A stretch of DNA of 64,000 nt from Prado023 sp964418695 (GTDB lineage: Bacteria; Actinomycetota; Actinomycetes; S36-B12; CAIYMF01). Both the position numbers and the translations under genes were made by a program. Positions 17,911 to 27,287 of the stretch are shown here, in pieces. The stretch spans positions 1-64,000 of the forward strand of contig CAYQMN010000016.1 in NCBI GenBank assembly GCA_964418695.1, read 5' to 3'. The notes beneath the pieces were generated by a model. The model was not told the origin of the DNA, did not search any database, and worked only from the letters and a program-made list of their open reading frames with translations. Each line of letters starts with the position of its first letter. Position 1 is the stretch's first letter.

Positions 17911-18117
17911 GTGGTTCCGGTGACCTCGACCCTGCGGGGATACCGAAGCGAGGTGACCCTCGGCCCGGGCACCGGTGGGCTGGATCGGCCCTCAGCTGCC
18001 CAATGCCAGCATGTCCGTGCCGTGTCCACCGGGCGCATCGCCACCGTGACCGGCAACGTCGGCCCCGTCGACCTGCGGATCCGCGAGACCCTGGGCCTGC
18101 TCCTCGACCTGCCCTGA
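17911..18117 (+). pseudogene. MazF/PemK-type mRNA interferase, C-terminal remnant
   Basis: Sixty-eight codons ending at 18117 match the back half of MazF toxins: VVPVTSTLRGYRSEV, AAQCQHVRAVSTGRI, and a final LRIRETLGLLLDLP. The N-terminal strand and loop that normally precede (with the RP and PVVV motifs) are not found in any frame upstream, and there is no antitoxin gene nearby. It is thus a dead toxin fragment after the redox cassette. Confidence 0.6.
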
Positions 18118-18209
18118 CTTCTCCGGACGCAGGATCACCGCCGCGGCGCGAGGCCCCGACCGGCCGCTGGCGACGACCGCCCGGGGCTCGCCGTGAAGCG
18201 ACCCTTCCT

Positions 18210-19271
18210 TCAGTTGCGGTGCTTGGCGAAGAAGTCCCAGATGATCTCGGTGGCGTCGACCTCCTGGGTGGCCGTGTCGTCCTCGGGGCTGCCCGGCCAG
18301 CTGTGGGTGCCGCCGGCGACCTTGTAGAACACCACCTCCGAGCGGTCCTTGCACTTGGAGTACGCCTCCTTGGTCACGTGCTCGGAGACCTGGCTGACCG
18401 CGGGACCGCGCGTGCAGCCGTCGAACCGGGCCCAGGTCTGCATGGCGAGCTGGGTCGTGTAGCCCCAGCGCTTGTCCGCGTTGCCCTCGTACGGGTTCGT
18501 GGTGTCGGCGTCTCCGTGGAAGGTGATCACCGGCACGGTCTTGCGCGGCGCGCAGCTCTGCAGCTCGAGCGCGTGCGGCGCATCCGGGGAGGGGCGACCG
18601 GCGCGCAGGCCGGCCACCGGTGCGATCGCGGCGACCTTCTCCGGGCGCTCACAGGCGTAGGCCGAGGCCATCCGGGCGCCGCCCGAATGGCCGGTGATGT
18701 AGACGCGGTCGGCATCGGCGCAACCGCGCTTCACGAAGGTGTCGATGACCTGAGTGAGGAAGGCGACATCGTCGCGCGCGCCGGGGGGCGGGTAGTCGCC
18801 TCCCGTGGTCGGCACGCCGGGCACGTTCCACAGCCAGATCTGGTCGGGGTTGGGGTCGGCCGCCGGGATGTCGCCGTTCGGGGCGACCGTGATGAAGCCG
18901 TTCTCGTCGGCGGTGGCGTCGAGGTCGTTGTAGGACGAGATCATGTCGGCGTTGCCGTTGCTGAAGTGCAGGTTGAGCACCAGCGGCGCGGGGCGCTTCC
19001 GCGCGACGCCGTCGGGGACGTGCACGCGCACGGGGTAGCTCTGGCCCCGGAACCTGACGTCGACCCAGCTGGTGCCAGGGCTCGTCGAGCACGTGGAGGG
19101 GGAGCCGTGCGTCGCGGTCGTCGAGTGGTAGGCGACGGTCGTGGTCGCCGCGACAGAGGCATCGGTCGCGGCGGTCGAGTGGGAGGCGTCGGTCGCGGCC
19201 GTGCCGCAGCCGGCGGCGATGAGGGAGGCCGTGGCGACTGCGAAGATGGTTCGCGGGAGGGCGCGGTTCAT
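18210..19271 (-). CDS. Secreted esterase of the PHB-depolymerase/feruloyl-esterase family
   Basis: This 353-residue lipoprotein precursor has a signal peptide with the lipobox IAAGC near residue 22, then a Thr/Ser/Ala-rich linker to about residue 60. An alpha/beta-hydrolase domain follows, starting with GQSYPVRVHVPDG. The nucleophile elbow is GHSGG (in YITGHSGGARMA), the acid probably lies in HGDADTTNPYEG, and the histidine in GGTHSWPG. Relatives (LpqC type) cleave short polyester or hydroxycinnamate esters. It is transcribed alone. Confidence 0.85.
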   Translation of the reverse strand: MNRALPRTIFAVATASLIAAGCGTAATDASHSTAATDASVAATTTVAYHSTTATHGSPSTCSTSPGTSWVDVRFRGQSYPVRVHVPDGVARKRPAPLVLNLHFSNGNADMISSYNDLDATADENGFITVAPNGDIPAADPNPDQIWLWNVPGVPTTGGDYPPPGARDDVAFLTQVIDTFVKRGCADADRVYITGHSGGARMASAYACERPEKVAAIAPVAGLRAGRPSPDAPHALELQSCAPRKTVPVITFHGDADTTNPYEGNADKRWGYTTQLAMQTWARFDGCTRGPAVSQVSEHVTKEAYSKCKDRSEVVFYKVAGGTHSWPGSPEDDTATQEVDATEIIWDFFAKHRN

Positions 19272-19757
19272 GGTGTCCTGCTTCCTGGACGTGGGGTGCA
19301 GCGGGTGAGTTCAGCGGCGGCGGTTGCGACCGCTGGCGAGTCGGAGGCTCGAGACCCACCACCAACTCGGGGCGGAGACTAGAAGGCCCGACTGGTCAAT
19401 GCATTGCTGAACGCCGCCAACTCCGAAAATCGTGCGGACTCACGGGGCGACTCCGTCGCTATTGTCCGACGGCGGTCCGACGGCGGTCCGCTGACCACCC
19501 TCTCTGAGACCGATGAGAGCGTGGAACAGCCGCTCGGCGACAGCGTCACCGCAGGTCACGACCGGGTTGGCAGCGATGACTCGCGATCCTTGAGAGTCGG
19601 TGGGCGTCACCGCATACTGGGACGAGCCGGCGTGGGCTGGCCGACGAAAAGTGGAACATTCAACGAATTCAGACCGAGCGGAATGTGGTTCCTGGCGAAT
19701 CAAGCCCGCCGAAGAAGAGTCGCTGCGCCTCACCCACTTCGGCCCAGGAACGCTCGC
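19272..19757. other. No supported gene upstream of the esterase
   Basis: This stretch is less GC-rich than its surroundings and contains only short overlapping frames without recognisable features. It should include the esterase promoter. It also contains the tandem octamer GTCCGACGGCG/GTCCGACGGCG near 19465-19490. Confidence 0.4.
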
Positions 19758-22304
19758 TCACAGGCTGTCGTGGGTCCCTACTGCGTCCAGCTCGATGGTC
19801 CCGTCGGGCAGCTTCCAGTAGTGCAGGCGGCGCGCTGAGGGGGTGCTGACCTGCAGGGCGCAGCGCCAGGCCCTGCCTCCGTCGGCGCGGCGGCGCTGGG
19901 TCTGGCTGGACTCGGACTCGCGCAGCGGGTGCAGGTCGCGGCCGGGGATGTCCTTGGCGCGGTCGGTGAGCACTTCGACGAGGACGTCGTAGACCTTGTC
20001 CGTGGCGATTCCCTCGAGTCGCCTGAGCGAGTCCAGGAACGTGGGTCCCAGCGTGTACCCGGCCAGCGGCTGGGTGCGGCGCTGGGGCTCCGGGGTGCGG
20101 CGCAGCCAGGTCTGCTGGAGGTCGTAGCGCAGCTGCTCCTCGGGGTCGCTGAAGAGAGCGCGGCCCTCGATCCGGTCGCGGTACGCCTGGTGCTGGTCCT
20201 TGAGGGACTTGACCTGGCGGCGCAGCCGTTGGGCCTCCTCGCGGGCCCGGCTGGCCTGCCTCGCCTGGGCCGTGACGTCGGTGCGCGCTCGTTCGAGCAG
20301 GGAGGTCAGCGAGTCGTTCTCGGCTTGGAGGGCCGCCAGCTTCGCGCTGTGGTCGTCGACCGCCGGGACCGTAGGTGCCAATCCGGCGGCGGTGGGCGGC
20401 GGCACCCTCGCGGCCTCCGGCTCCGGCTCCGGCTCCGGCGTGGGCACAGGCTCCGGCTCGGGTGCGGGGAGGTCCCGCTCGGTCAGCCAGGGGGGACCGT
20501 CGGGCAGCACGGGGATCGTGGGGACCGAGGGCGCAGCGGAGTCCGCCAGCTCGGCGGCGAACCGCTCGGGGGCGACCTCGGTGAGGGTCAGGACCACCAC
20601 GTCGTCCACGGCCAGGAGGTTGCGCAGGTCGACGTCGTCGTCGGTGTGGAGCGCGACCTGGACCCGGGGGTGCAGCAGCGCGCTGCCGGATCGGTCGTCG
20701 AGCCCGATGACGCGGGCCAGGACCACGTCGCCCACCGAGTAGGTGGCGGCCGCGCGTGCGTGCGGGTCGTCGTCGATGGGGTCAGGGACGAACGGGCTGA
20801 GCAGGTGCCCAGGCTCGACCCGCCCGGTCAAGGTCTGCCCGCGCCTGAGCAGTCGCTCCGGCTCGACGTCCGGGTAGAGCTCGTCGACCAGGAGGGCGGC
20901 TTCACCGCCGCGGTCCAGTCGCATGAGGACGTGGTGGCGGCCCATCGGGCCTCGCACCTCGCCGGTCGTGGAGACGGTGGCCGTGATCGAGCGCGCTGCG
21001 GTGAGCCCGGCGAGATTGGCCGCGGCGTAGGCGTCGTCTTCGAGCTGGTCGGCGACCGCGCGCGGATCGTCATGCGGCCAGCAGAACCGGATGGGCACCC
21101 GGTAGGGGTTGGCCATCCAGTCGAGGTCGATCGGGTAGACCCGCCCAGCGCCTCCGTAGACCTCGGTCAGCGCGGGCATCGCGTGAGCCAGAGCCCAGGA
21201 CGCTGGACCCGTGTGCAGCATGACCACGTCGGCGATCTCGCCGACCCGCTGGTACAGGTCGTCCGCGTCGATCCGCGCGGGCGCGCCCTCGCGGGCAGTG
21301 GTGACCACCAACACCGGGTTCGACCGGGTGGCGGTCAGGTGAGTGGCGAGAGCCAGCCCGTCAGCGCCGGACACGGCATGCCACGGCCCGCCCGCGGAGA
21401 GTCGAGGGCGGGCGACGGCGCGCGCCGCTGTGGGGGCCGGCCGGGCGGGTGTCGGCTTGGCGGGCGTGGGCGGGGTGGGGGACGGCGCGGGTGTTGGCGT
21501 GTCGGGCGTCGGGTAGGCCGCAGGCGTGATGGCCCTGCTGGGCCGGGCGGGGGCGCCGCGCGGGTTGGTGGGCGTCGGCCCGAGGGTCCGGGCCGCTGAC
21601 GGAGGGGTGCCACCGGCGGGTCGGGGGGCAGACGGATCGGACGGGCCGCCAGCAGCCTTCGGCCCGGGCGTCGGCCGGCTCGCCTGCCCGGTCGTCGGCG
21701 CGATCTCGGGCCCGTTCTGCGATCCGGTCCCGCGGTGGCGCGCGGGCGCACCGGGCATCGTCGCCGGCGTCACCCCCGGTCGAGCCTTGGCCGCAGGCCG
21801 CGCCGCCGCTACGACGCCTGGCGCCGTGGTGGTCCGGTGGGGAGCCTTGAGCGCCTCCGCTGCGCGCCGGACGGCGGCCCGCGCATCGGCGATCACCTGC
21901 GACTCGACCTGGTGGGCCTCGGTCTCGGCGCGGCAGTACCGCAGCGTGGCCAGGTGCGGACGGGTGTGCCAAGAGGCCCCGACCGGGTACGTGCGGGCGG
22001 CGTCGCCGAAGACGTGGGTGTCTTCGGGCAGCCCGCGTTCCAGGGCGTAGGTCAGCGACCCGGTCGGGAGGGCGACCACCTCGACGTCCGGGCCGGCCTC
22101 AGCAGCGATCCGCCGCGCGTCCAGCCGCTGGGCGGGAGCGCGGCTCCCGGACGTGACGACGACCACGACCCGGGTCCGCTCGGGATCGATGATCCGAGCC
22201 GTGAGGGCAGCCACGTCCAGCTCGGTCACGACCTGACGCACAGCCGAGTTGCGCGGGACGGAGTCCGGAGCATCACCAGCAGCAGACTTGCCTGGTCTCC
22301 CCAT
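19758..22304 (-). CDS. Large unknown protein with duplicated domain and coiled coil
   Basis: The 848-residue protein is not assigned to a known function. Two copies of one alpha/beta domain are visible. Copy 1 is near residues 28-110 (VVVVVTSGSRAPAQRLDARR, VVALPTGSLTYALERGLP, VFGDAARTYPVG). Copy 2 lies after a long Pro/Ala/Thr linker (VLVVTTAREGAPARIDADDL, MLHTGPASWALAHAMPAL, GGAGRVYPIDLDW). Two beta-rich S1-like segments follow (VGDVVLARVIGLDD; VDDVVVLTLTEVAP). Then come a Pro/Glu tail, a coiled coil (LAALQAENDSLTSLLERAR) and a C-terminal domain ending ARRLHYWKLPDGTIELDAVGTHD, which resembles RelE/ParE-type small proteins. Start ATG 22304 is chosen; the frame is open to 22352. Confidence 0.7.
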   Translation of the reverse strand: MGRPGKSAAGDAPDSVPRNSAVRQVVTELDVAALTARIIDPERTRVVVVVTSGSRAPAQRLDARRIAAEAGPDVEVVALPTGSLTYALERGLPEDTHVFGDAARTYPVGASWHTRPHLATLRYCRAETEAHQVESQVIADARAAVRRAAEALKAPHRTTTAPGVVAAARPAAKARPGVTPATMPGAPARHRGTGSQNGPEIAPTTGQASRPTPGPKAAGGPSDPSAPRPAGGTPPSAARTLGPTPTNPRGAPARPSRAITPAAYPTPDTPTPAPSPTPPTPAKPTPARPAPTAARAVARPRLSAGGPWHAVSGADGLALATHLTATRSNPVLVVTTAREGAPARIDADDLYQRVGEIADVVMLHTGPASWALAHAMPALTEVYGGAGRVYPIDLDWMANPYRVPIRFCWPHDDPRAVADQLEDDAYAAANLAGLTAARSITATVSTTGEVRGPMGRHHVLMRLDRGGEAALLVDELYPDVEPERLLRRGQTLTGRVEPGHLLSPFVPDPIDDDPHARAAATYSVGDVVLARVIGLDDRSGSALLHPRVQVALHTDDDVDLRNLLAVDDVVVLTLTEVAPERFAAELADSAAPSVPTIPVLPDGPPWLTERDLPAPEPEPVPTPEPEPEPEAARVPPPTAAGLAPTVPAVDDHSAKLAALQAENDSLTSLLERARTDVTAQARQASRAREEAQRLRRQVKSLKDQHQAYRDRIEGRALFSDPEEQLRYDLQQTWLRRTPEPQRRTQPLAGYTLGPTFLDSLRRLEGIATDKVYDVLVEVLTDRAKDIPGRDLHPLRESESSQTQRRRADGGRAWRCALQVSTPSARRLHYWKLPDGTIELDAVGTHDSL

Positions 22305-22474
22305 CGAGCACCCCCTTGCCTGACGTGGGCTTGGCTGGCCCGTGTCTGCCACGGTCCCACCTGCCCAGGACAGAAGGCCAGTCCCTCACGATCGGCGTAG
22401 GGGGTCGGGCCGCCCCCGAAGGACGGCCGGTCGACGTGCTGATCGTGTCCTGCCCGCTGTGCCGGGTGCTGCGG

Positions 22475-22696
22475 TCAGCGCTTGAGGCCCTTCGCTGCCT
22501 TGTCGATGGCGCCGGTGAGGACTCCCGCGGCGTCGTTGACCGTTCCCTTGGCCGTCTTGGCGACCACGTTGATGCTGTGCGCCGCCCTGGCCGCCGCTTG
22601 ATCGGCCAGGCCGGATGCCTTCAGATCCTGATTGCCCGTCAGAGCGCCCATTGCTTCCTTGATTCGTCCCCGTGCGGTTTGCGTGCGCGGATCCAC
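22475..22696 (-). CDS. CsbD-family general stress protein
   Basis: This 73-residue soluble protein has the CsbD pattern RIKEAMGALTGNQDLKASGLADQAAA, followed by an Ala/Lys-rich amphipathic helix (VAKTAKGTVNDAAGVLTGAIDKAAKG). CsbD-like proteins are induced by general stress (sigma-B type regulons); their biochemical role is unknown. GTG 22696 is preferred because GAGGAGG lies 7 bases upstream. Confidence 0.85.
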   Translation of the reverse strand: MDPRTQTARGRIKEAMGALTGNQDLKASGLADQAAARAAHSINVVAKTAKGTVNDAAGVLTGAIDKAAKGLKR

Positions 22697-22851
22697 CGTC
22701 GGACCTCCTCGTGTCAGGGGCTGGCGACGCCAGCTCGTCACTCCCTTCATGCCCCGACCTCGGCTGATTCACACGAGAACCGCGTCACAGCGCGGCTGCG
22801 GCGCGCTTCGACACATCCTTCGGCCGGGGGACTCGGGCCGCCCCGCGGTGG

Positions 22852-24456
22852 TCACTGCGCGCCTTGGTCGAGCTGTGGGGGGAGCAGGTGCTCGGCCCTC
22901 GGAGTGCCCACGGTGTAGGCGAACGCGGCTTCCTCGATGGCCTGGTCCTCGGCGGTGAGCCGGTGGTCGTGCTGGCGCTGGTGCTCCTGCCACGAGGGCA
23001 AGGCGAAGATCTCGACGAAGTGGTCGGGGCGCTCGCCGACCCGGTAGAGCTCCCAGCGGAACGCGCCGCTGCGCATGCGCGACAGGCGCATCGCCTGCAT
23101 GGCGGTCAGCCAGTCGGTCTGGCGCTCGGCGGGCACGTGATACTCGACGATGACCTGCACCGGCCCGGCGTCCGGCTCGGGGATGATCCCGAGGCTGGGG
23201 TCGTTCCAGAAGCTCAGCGCCGCCCGGTCGGCGGTCTCGGACTCGGGGATCCGCACCGCCAGCCCGACGACGGCGCCGACGGCGGTCAGCGCGGATGCGG
23301 CGTAGACGGCCGTGGCCAGGGTGGTGGCTTGAGTGAGCGCCCCCCAGAGTGGCGAGGCGAGGGCCATCGTGCCCATGAAGCTCATCAGGTAGACGGCGAT
23401 CGCACGGGCGCGCACCCAGCCGGGGAGGAACAGCTGCAGCTCGGCGTTGACCGTGGAGACCGTCGCGGTCCAGCCGAAGCCGGCGATCACGAGCAGGGGG
23501 ATCGCCGCGACGAGGCCGGGGGCGAGCATCGTCCCGGCCAGTGCGGCGGCGTAGAGCAGCCCGACGGTGCTCAGCAGTGCGTTGGACGACAGGTGCGCCT
23601 TGACCCGGCCGAGGGTCAGCGCGCCGATGACCGCGCCGATGCCGAGGGCGGCGAACAGCAGGCCGTAGCCGCCGGCGTCCAGGCCGAGCTGCCGGCTGGC
23701 GATCAGCGGCAGCAGCGCCCATAGGGCGGCGGCGGGGGCGACGAACATGGTCAGGCGCAGCAGGATCACCCGGATGACCGGCTCGTGGCGCACGTACCGG
23801 CCGCCGGCGCGCAGCGCGGGCAGGAACCGCTCGCGGTCGCCGAGGTCGGGGGCGGGTCGGCGCCACATCAGCAGCACGGTGGCCAGGACGCCGGCGCAGA
23901 TCGCGGTGAAGCCGAACACCGGCGGCACGCCCCAGGTGGCGATGATGACCCCCGCGATCGCCGGGCCGGCTGCGCGGGCGACGTTGACGCTGACCATGTC
24001 CAGCCGGGTCGCGGCGGCGAGCTGGGAGCGCGGGACGAGCTCGGCGATCAGCGGCTGCCAGGTGGGTACCTGCGCGGCCAGCCCCACGCCCGCGGCGAAC
24101 ATCAGGGCCAGCATCAGCCCCGGGGTCATCCGTCCGGCCGCGGTCAGCACGGTCATGATCGCGGCCACCACGATGACGTACGCCTGGGTGGCGAACAGCA
24201 GCCAGCGGCGGTCGAAGGCGTCGGCCAGCACGCCGGCGGGCAGGGCGAGCAGCACCACCGGCAGCTGGGTGGCGGTCTGCACGAGGCCGACGATGGTGGC
24301 CGCGTTCGGGTCGTCGACGAACAGCCATTGCGCCCCGACGGTCTGTGCCCACATGCCGATGCTGCTGATGACGACCCCGAGCCAGAGCCACGCGAACGCA
24401 CGCTGCCGGAACGGGGCCAGCGCCGACTCCGCGGCAGGCCGGGTGGCCGAGGTCAT
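22852..24456 (-). CDS. MFS exporter (EntS-type) with C-terminal soluble domain
   Basis: This 534-residue MFS_3 transporter has about 10-12 membrane helices in residues 20-410 (FAWLWLGVVISSIGMWAQTVGAQWL, DRRWLLFATQAYVIVV). A soluble tail of about 110 residues (VQVIVEYHVPAERQTDWL to LPSWQEHQRQHDHR) looks like an antibiotic-biosynthesis-monooxygenase (ABM) domain, as in some related transporters. It probably exports a siderophore or drug-like compound. It lies 58 bp after the aldo/keto reductase gene on the same strand, so the two probably form an operon. Confidence 0.85.
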   Translation of the reverse strand: MTSATRPAAESALAPFRQRAFAWLWLGVVISSIGMWAQTVGAQWLFVDDPNAATIVGLVQTATQLPVVLLALPAGVLADAFDRRWLLFATQAYVIVVAAIMTVLTAAGRMTPGLMLALMFAAGVGLAAQVPTWQPLIAELVPRSQLAAATRLDMVSVNVARAAGPAIAGVIIATWGVPPVFGFTAICAGVLATVLLMWRRPAPDLGDRERFLPALRAGGRYVRHEPVIRVILLRLTMFVAPAAALWALLPLIASRQLGLDAGGYGLLFAALGIGAVIGALTLGRVKAHLSSNALLSTVGLLYAAALAGTMLAPGLVAAIPLLVIAGFGWTATVSTVNAELQLFLPGWVRARAIAVYLMSFMGTMALASPLWGALTQATTLATAVYAASALTAVGAVVGLAVRIPESETADRAALSFWNDPSLGIIPEPDAGPVQVIVEYHVPAERQTDWLTAMQAMRLSRMRSGAFRWELYRVGERPDHFVEIFALPSWQEHQRQHDHRLTAEDQAIEEAAFAYTVGTPRAEHLLPPQLDQGAQ

Positions 24457-24514
24457 GGGCAGGTCCTTTCGGCGTGCGGATCGGGTGGGCGGATCGCGGC
24501 CGGGGCGCGACGGG

Positions 24515-25501
24515 TCAGCGGCCGACCAGGCCCAGGTGCTGCTCGTCGTAGCGCTCGCCTTGCACTCCGACCTGCGCGGCCAGGGCGTCCAGCTCGGCGA
24601 TGTCGTCGGCGGACAGGGCGACGGCAGTGGCGGCGGCGTTCTCGCGGAGTCGCTCGCGGCGGCGGGTTCCCGGGATCGGGACGATCCACCGGTGCTGGGC
24701 GAGCAGCCAGGCCAGGGCGACCCGCCCCGGGGTGACGCCCCGGCTGGTTGCCAGCTGCGTGACGTGCTCGACGAGGGCCTGGTTGGCGGAGCGGTTCTCG
24801 ACCTGGAACCGGGGGATGCTGGCGCGGATGTCGCCCTCGGCGAACTGGGTGGTGGTGGTCACCTGCCCGGTGAGGAAACCCTTGCCCAGGGGGCTGAACG
24901 GCACGAACCCGATGCCCAGCTCGGCGCAGACGGGCAGCACCTCGGGTTCGGGGTCGCGGGTCCACAGCGAGTACTCGGACTGCACGGCGGTCACCGGGTG
25001 CACCGCGTGGGCCCTGCGGATCGTGCCGGCGGCCGGCTCGGACAGCCCGAAGTGGCGGACCTTGCCGGCAGCGACGAGCTCGCCGACAGCGCCGGCCACA
25101 TCCTCGATGGGCACCTCCGGGTCGACCCGGTGCTGGTAGAGCAGGTCGATCGCCTCGACCCGCAGCCGGCGCAGCGAGGCGTCGGTCACCCGGCGGATCT
25201 GCTCGGGCCGGCTGTCCAGGCCGGTGCTGCGTCCGCCCTCGATGCGCCAGCCGAACTTGGTCGCGATCACCACCTGGTCGCGGACCGGGGCCAGCGCCTC
25301 GCCGACCAGCTCCTCGTTGACGTACGGGCCGTACACCTCGGCGGTGTCGAAGAAGGTGACGCCCTCGTCCACCGCGTCGCGCAGCACGGCGATCATGTCG
25401 GCACGGTCGCCGGGGTTGGGCCCGTAGCTCTGCGACATGCCCATGCAGCCCAGCCCGATCGCCGAGACGGACAGGCCCTGGCCGAGGGTTCTGGTGTGCA
25501 T
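24515..25501 (-). CDS. Aldo/keto reductase (YghZ/IolS-like)
   Basis: This 328-residue NADPH-dependent carbonyl reductase has an intact tetrad: Asp and Tyr in VTFFDTAEVYGPYVNE, Lys in VIATKFG and His in DLLYQHRVD. NADP binding is signalled by the C-terminal IVPIPGTRRRERLRENA. Substrates are unknown. The ATG at 25501 follows an AGGAGG site at 25509-25514. The neighbouring MFS gene 58 bp downstream suggests detoxification or export of a reduced metabolite. Confidence 0.88.
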   Translation of the reverse strand: MHTRTLGQGLSVSAIGLGCMGMSQSYGPNPGDRADMIAVLRDAVDEGVTFFDTAEVYGPYVNEELVGEALAPVRDQVVIATKFGWRIEGGRSTGLDSRPEQIRRVTDASLRRLRVEAIDLLYQHRVDPEVPIEDVAGAVGELVAAGKVRHFGLSEPAAGTIRRAHAVHPVTAVQSEYSLWTRDPEPEVLPVCAELGIGFVPFSPLGKGFLTGQVTTTTQFAEGDIRASIPRFQVENRSANQALVEHVTQLATSRGVTPGRVALAWLLAQHRWIVPIPGTRRRERLRENAAATAVALSADDIAELDALAAQVGVQGERYDEQHLGLVGR

Positions 25502-25777
25502 GGGCGGGCCTCCTGCGTGGTCGTCGTGCGGGGTCACCGGGCGTGATGACCGTGGTCGGCGGCGCCGGACCCGGGCAGGGAGTCGGGATGGGCTCCCTCG
25601 GGTGCCGGGCCGTGACCCAGGCAGATGCTGGCACGAGATCTGCCCCGAACCAGGTCCACGACGTCTCCCGGGCCGCACTGGCGCAGGGCCGGGGTGGGAG
25701 CCGCGCCGCGCTGTCCCGCCGCGGTGCGAAGGGCCTCGGCTCCGGCCAGACTGTCGAACTGACACCAGGAGGATGCG

Positions 25778-27181
25778 ATGAAGTACGACACTCTCAAGCC
25801 GTTCCCGGAGGGCTTCCTGTGGAGCGCGTCGACCTCGGCCTACCAGGTCGAGGGCGCGTCGGCCGAGGACGGAAAGGGCCCGTCGGTGATCGACGCGCGC
25901 GAGGCGTACCCGGAGGGCACGACCGACTTCACCGTGGCCGCCGACCACTACCACCGGTTCGCCGAGGACGTGGCGCTGATGGCCGAGATGGGGCTGACGG
26001 CCTACCGGTTCTCGATCGCCTGGACCCGGATCATCCCGGACGGGGACGGTGCGGTGAACCCGGCGGGCGTCGCGTTCTACCACCGGCTGATCGACGCCCT
26101 GCGGGATGCCGGGATCGAGCCCATCGCCACGATGTACCACTTCGACCTGCCGGCTGCCCTGGACGAGAAGGGGGGCTGGACGAACCGGGCCACCGTGGAC
26201 GCGTTCGCCCGGTTCGCCGAGGTGCTCTTCCGGGAGTACGGCCAGAAGGTGACCTACTGGCTGACCATCAACGAGCAGAACGTGATGGTGCTGGCCGGCG
26301 AGCTGATCGGGACCGTCAAGCCCGGGATGCCGCAGTCGGCGGTGTACCAGGCCAACCACCACATGATGCTGGCCCAGGCCCGCGCCAACCAGCTGTGCCA
26401 TCAGCTGGTGCCGGGCGGCAAGATCGGGCCGGCTCCGAACATCTCCGTGTGCTACCCGGAGACCTGCCACCCCGAGGACGTGCTGGCCGCCGACGACTTC
26501 AACGCCGTGCGCAACTGGCTCTACCTCGACATGGGCGTCAACGGCTACTACAACTCGACGGTCTGGGCCTACCTGGAGGCCCGCGGGGCGACGCCGCAGA
26601 TCGCCGAGGGCGACCTCGAGCTGCTCAGCGCCGACCGTCCCGACTTCATCGCGTTCAACTACTACTCCACCCACACGGTCGCTCGCCCCGGAGCCCAGGA
26701 CGGCGATCAGGCCGGCGGTGACCAGCAGGTCGCCGGGGGCGAGGCGGGCGTCTTCAGGTCGGCACCCAATCCGCACCTGCCCAAGACCGAGTTCGGCTGG
26801 GAGATCGACCCGATCGGCTTCCGCACCACCTTCCGGGCGATCTGGGACCGCTACCGGCTGCCGCTGCTGGTCACCGAGAACGGGCTCGGCGCCTTCGACA
26901 CGCTCGAGGACGGCCAGGTGCACGACGGCTACCGGATCGACTACCTGCGCGCCCACATCGAGCAGATCCAGCTGGCGATCACTGACGGCGTCGAGGTTCT
27001 GGGCTACTCGCCCTGGTCCGCGATCGACCTGGTCTCCACCCATCAGGGCGTCCGGAAGCGCTACGGCTTCATCTACGTGGACCGCGACGAGTTCGACCTG
27101 CGCGACCTGGCCCGCTACCGCAAGGACTCCTTCCACTGGTACGCCAAGGTCATCGCCTCGAACGGCGCAGACCTGACCTGA
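25778..27181 (+). CDS. GH1 glycoside hydrolase, 6-phospho-beta-glucosidase type
   Basis: This 467-residue GH1 enzyme has acid/base E166 in TINEQN and nucleophile E367 in VTENGLG. In the region that binds the sugar O6, the usual Glu-Trp pair of plain beta-glucosidases is replaced by VSTHQGVRKRYGF. Ser420, Lys427 and Tyr429 match the Ser-x6-Lys-x-Tyr phosphate-binding pattern of 6-phospho-beta-galactosidases and -glucosidases. It should therefore cleave phosphorylated disaccharides brought in by a PTS, yet no PTS gene is visible in this window. A strong AGGAGG site precedes the ATG. Confidence 0.9.
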   Translation: MKYDTLKPFPEGFLWSASTSAYQVEGASAEDGKGPSVIDAREAYPEGTTDFTVAADHYHRFAEDVALMAEMGLTAYRFSIAWTRIIPDGDGAVNPAGVAFYHRLIDALRDAGIEPIATMYHFDLPAALDEKGGWTNRATVDAFARFAEVLFREYGQKVTYWLTINEQNVMVLAGELIGTVKPGMPQSAVYQANHHMMLAQARANQLCHQLVPGGKIGPAPNISVCYPETCHPEDVLAADDFNAVRNWLYLDMGVNGYYNSTVWAYLEARGATPQIAEGDLELLSADRPDFIAFNYYSTHTVARPGAQDGDQAGGDQQVAGGEAGVFRSAPNPHLPKTEFGWEIDPIGFRTTFRAIWDRYRLPLLVTENGLGAFDTLEDGQVHDGYRIDYLRAHIEQIQLAITDGVEVLGYSPWSAIDLVSTHQGVRKRYGFIYVDRDEFDLRDLARYRKDSFHWYAKVIASNGADLT

Positions 27182-27287
27182 GCGGGCGGCGGTACGCAGA
27201 GCCCGGCGGTGGGGTGCCGCAGCTCATGCGCCCTGTCGGGCGGGCAGCCAGGGGCAGGGGTCGATCAGATCCGACGTCGGCCCGGGC

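Noticed and set aside
25502..27136. N-terminal extension of the aldo/keto reductase frame to 873 residues
   Set aside because: The extra part is antisense to the GH1 gene, and the true start at 25501 has a strong ribosome binding site.
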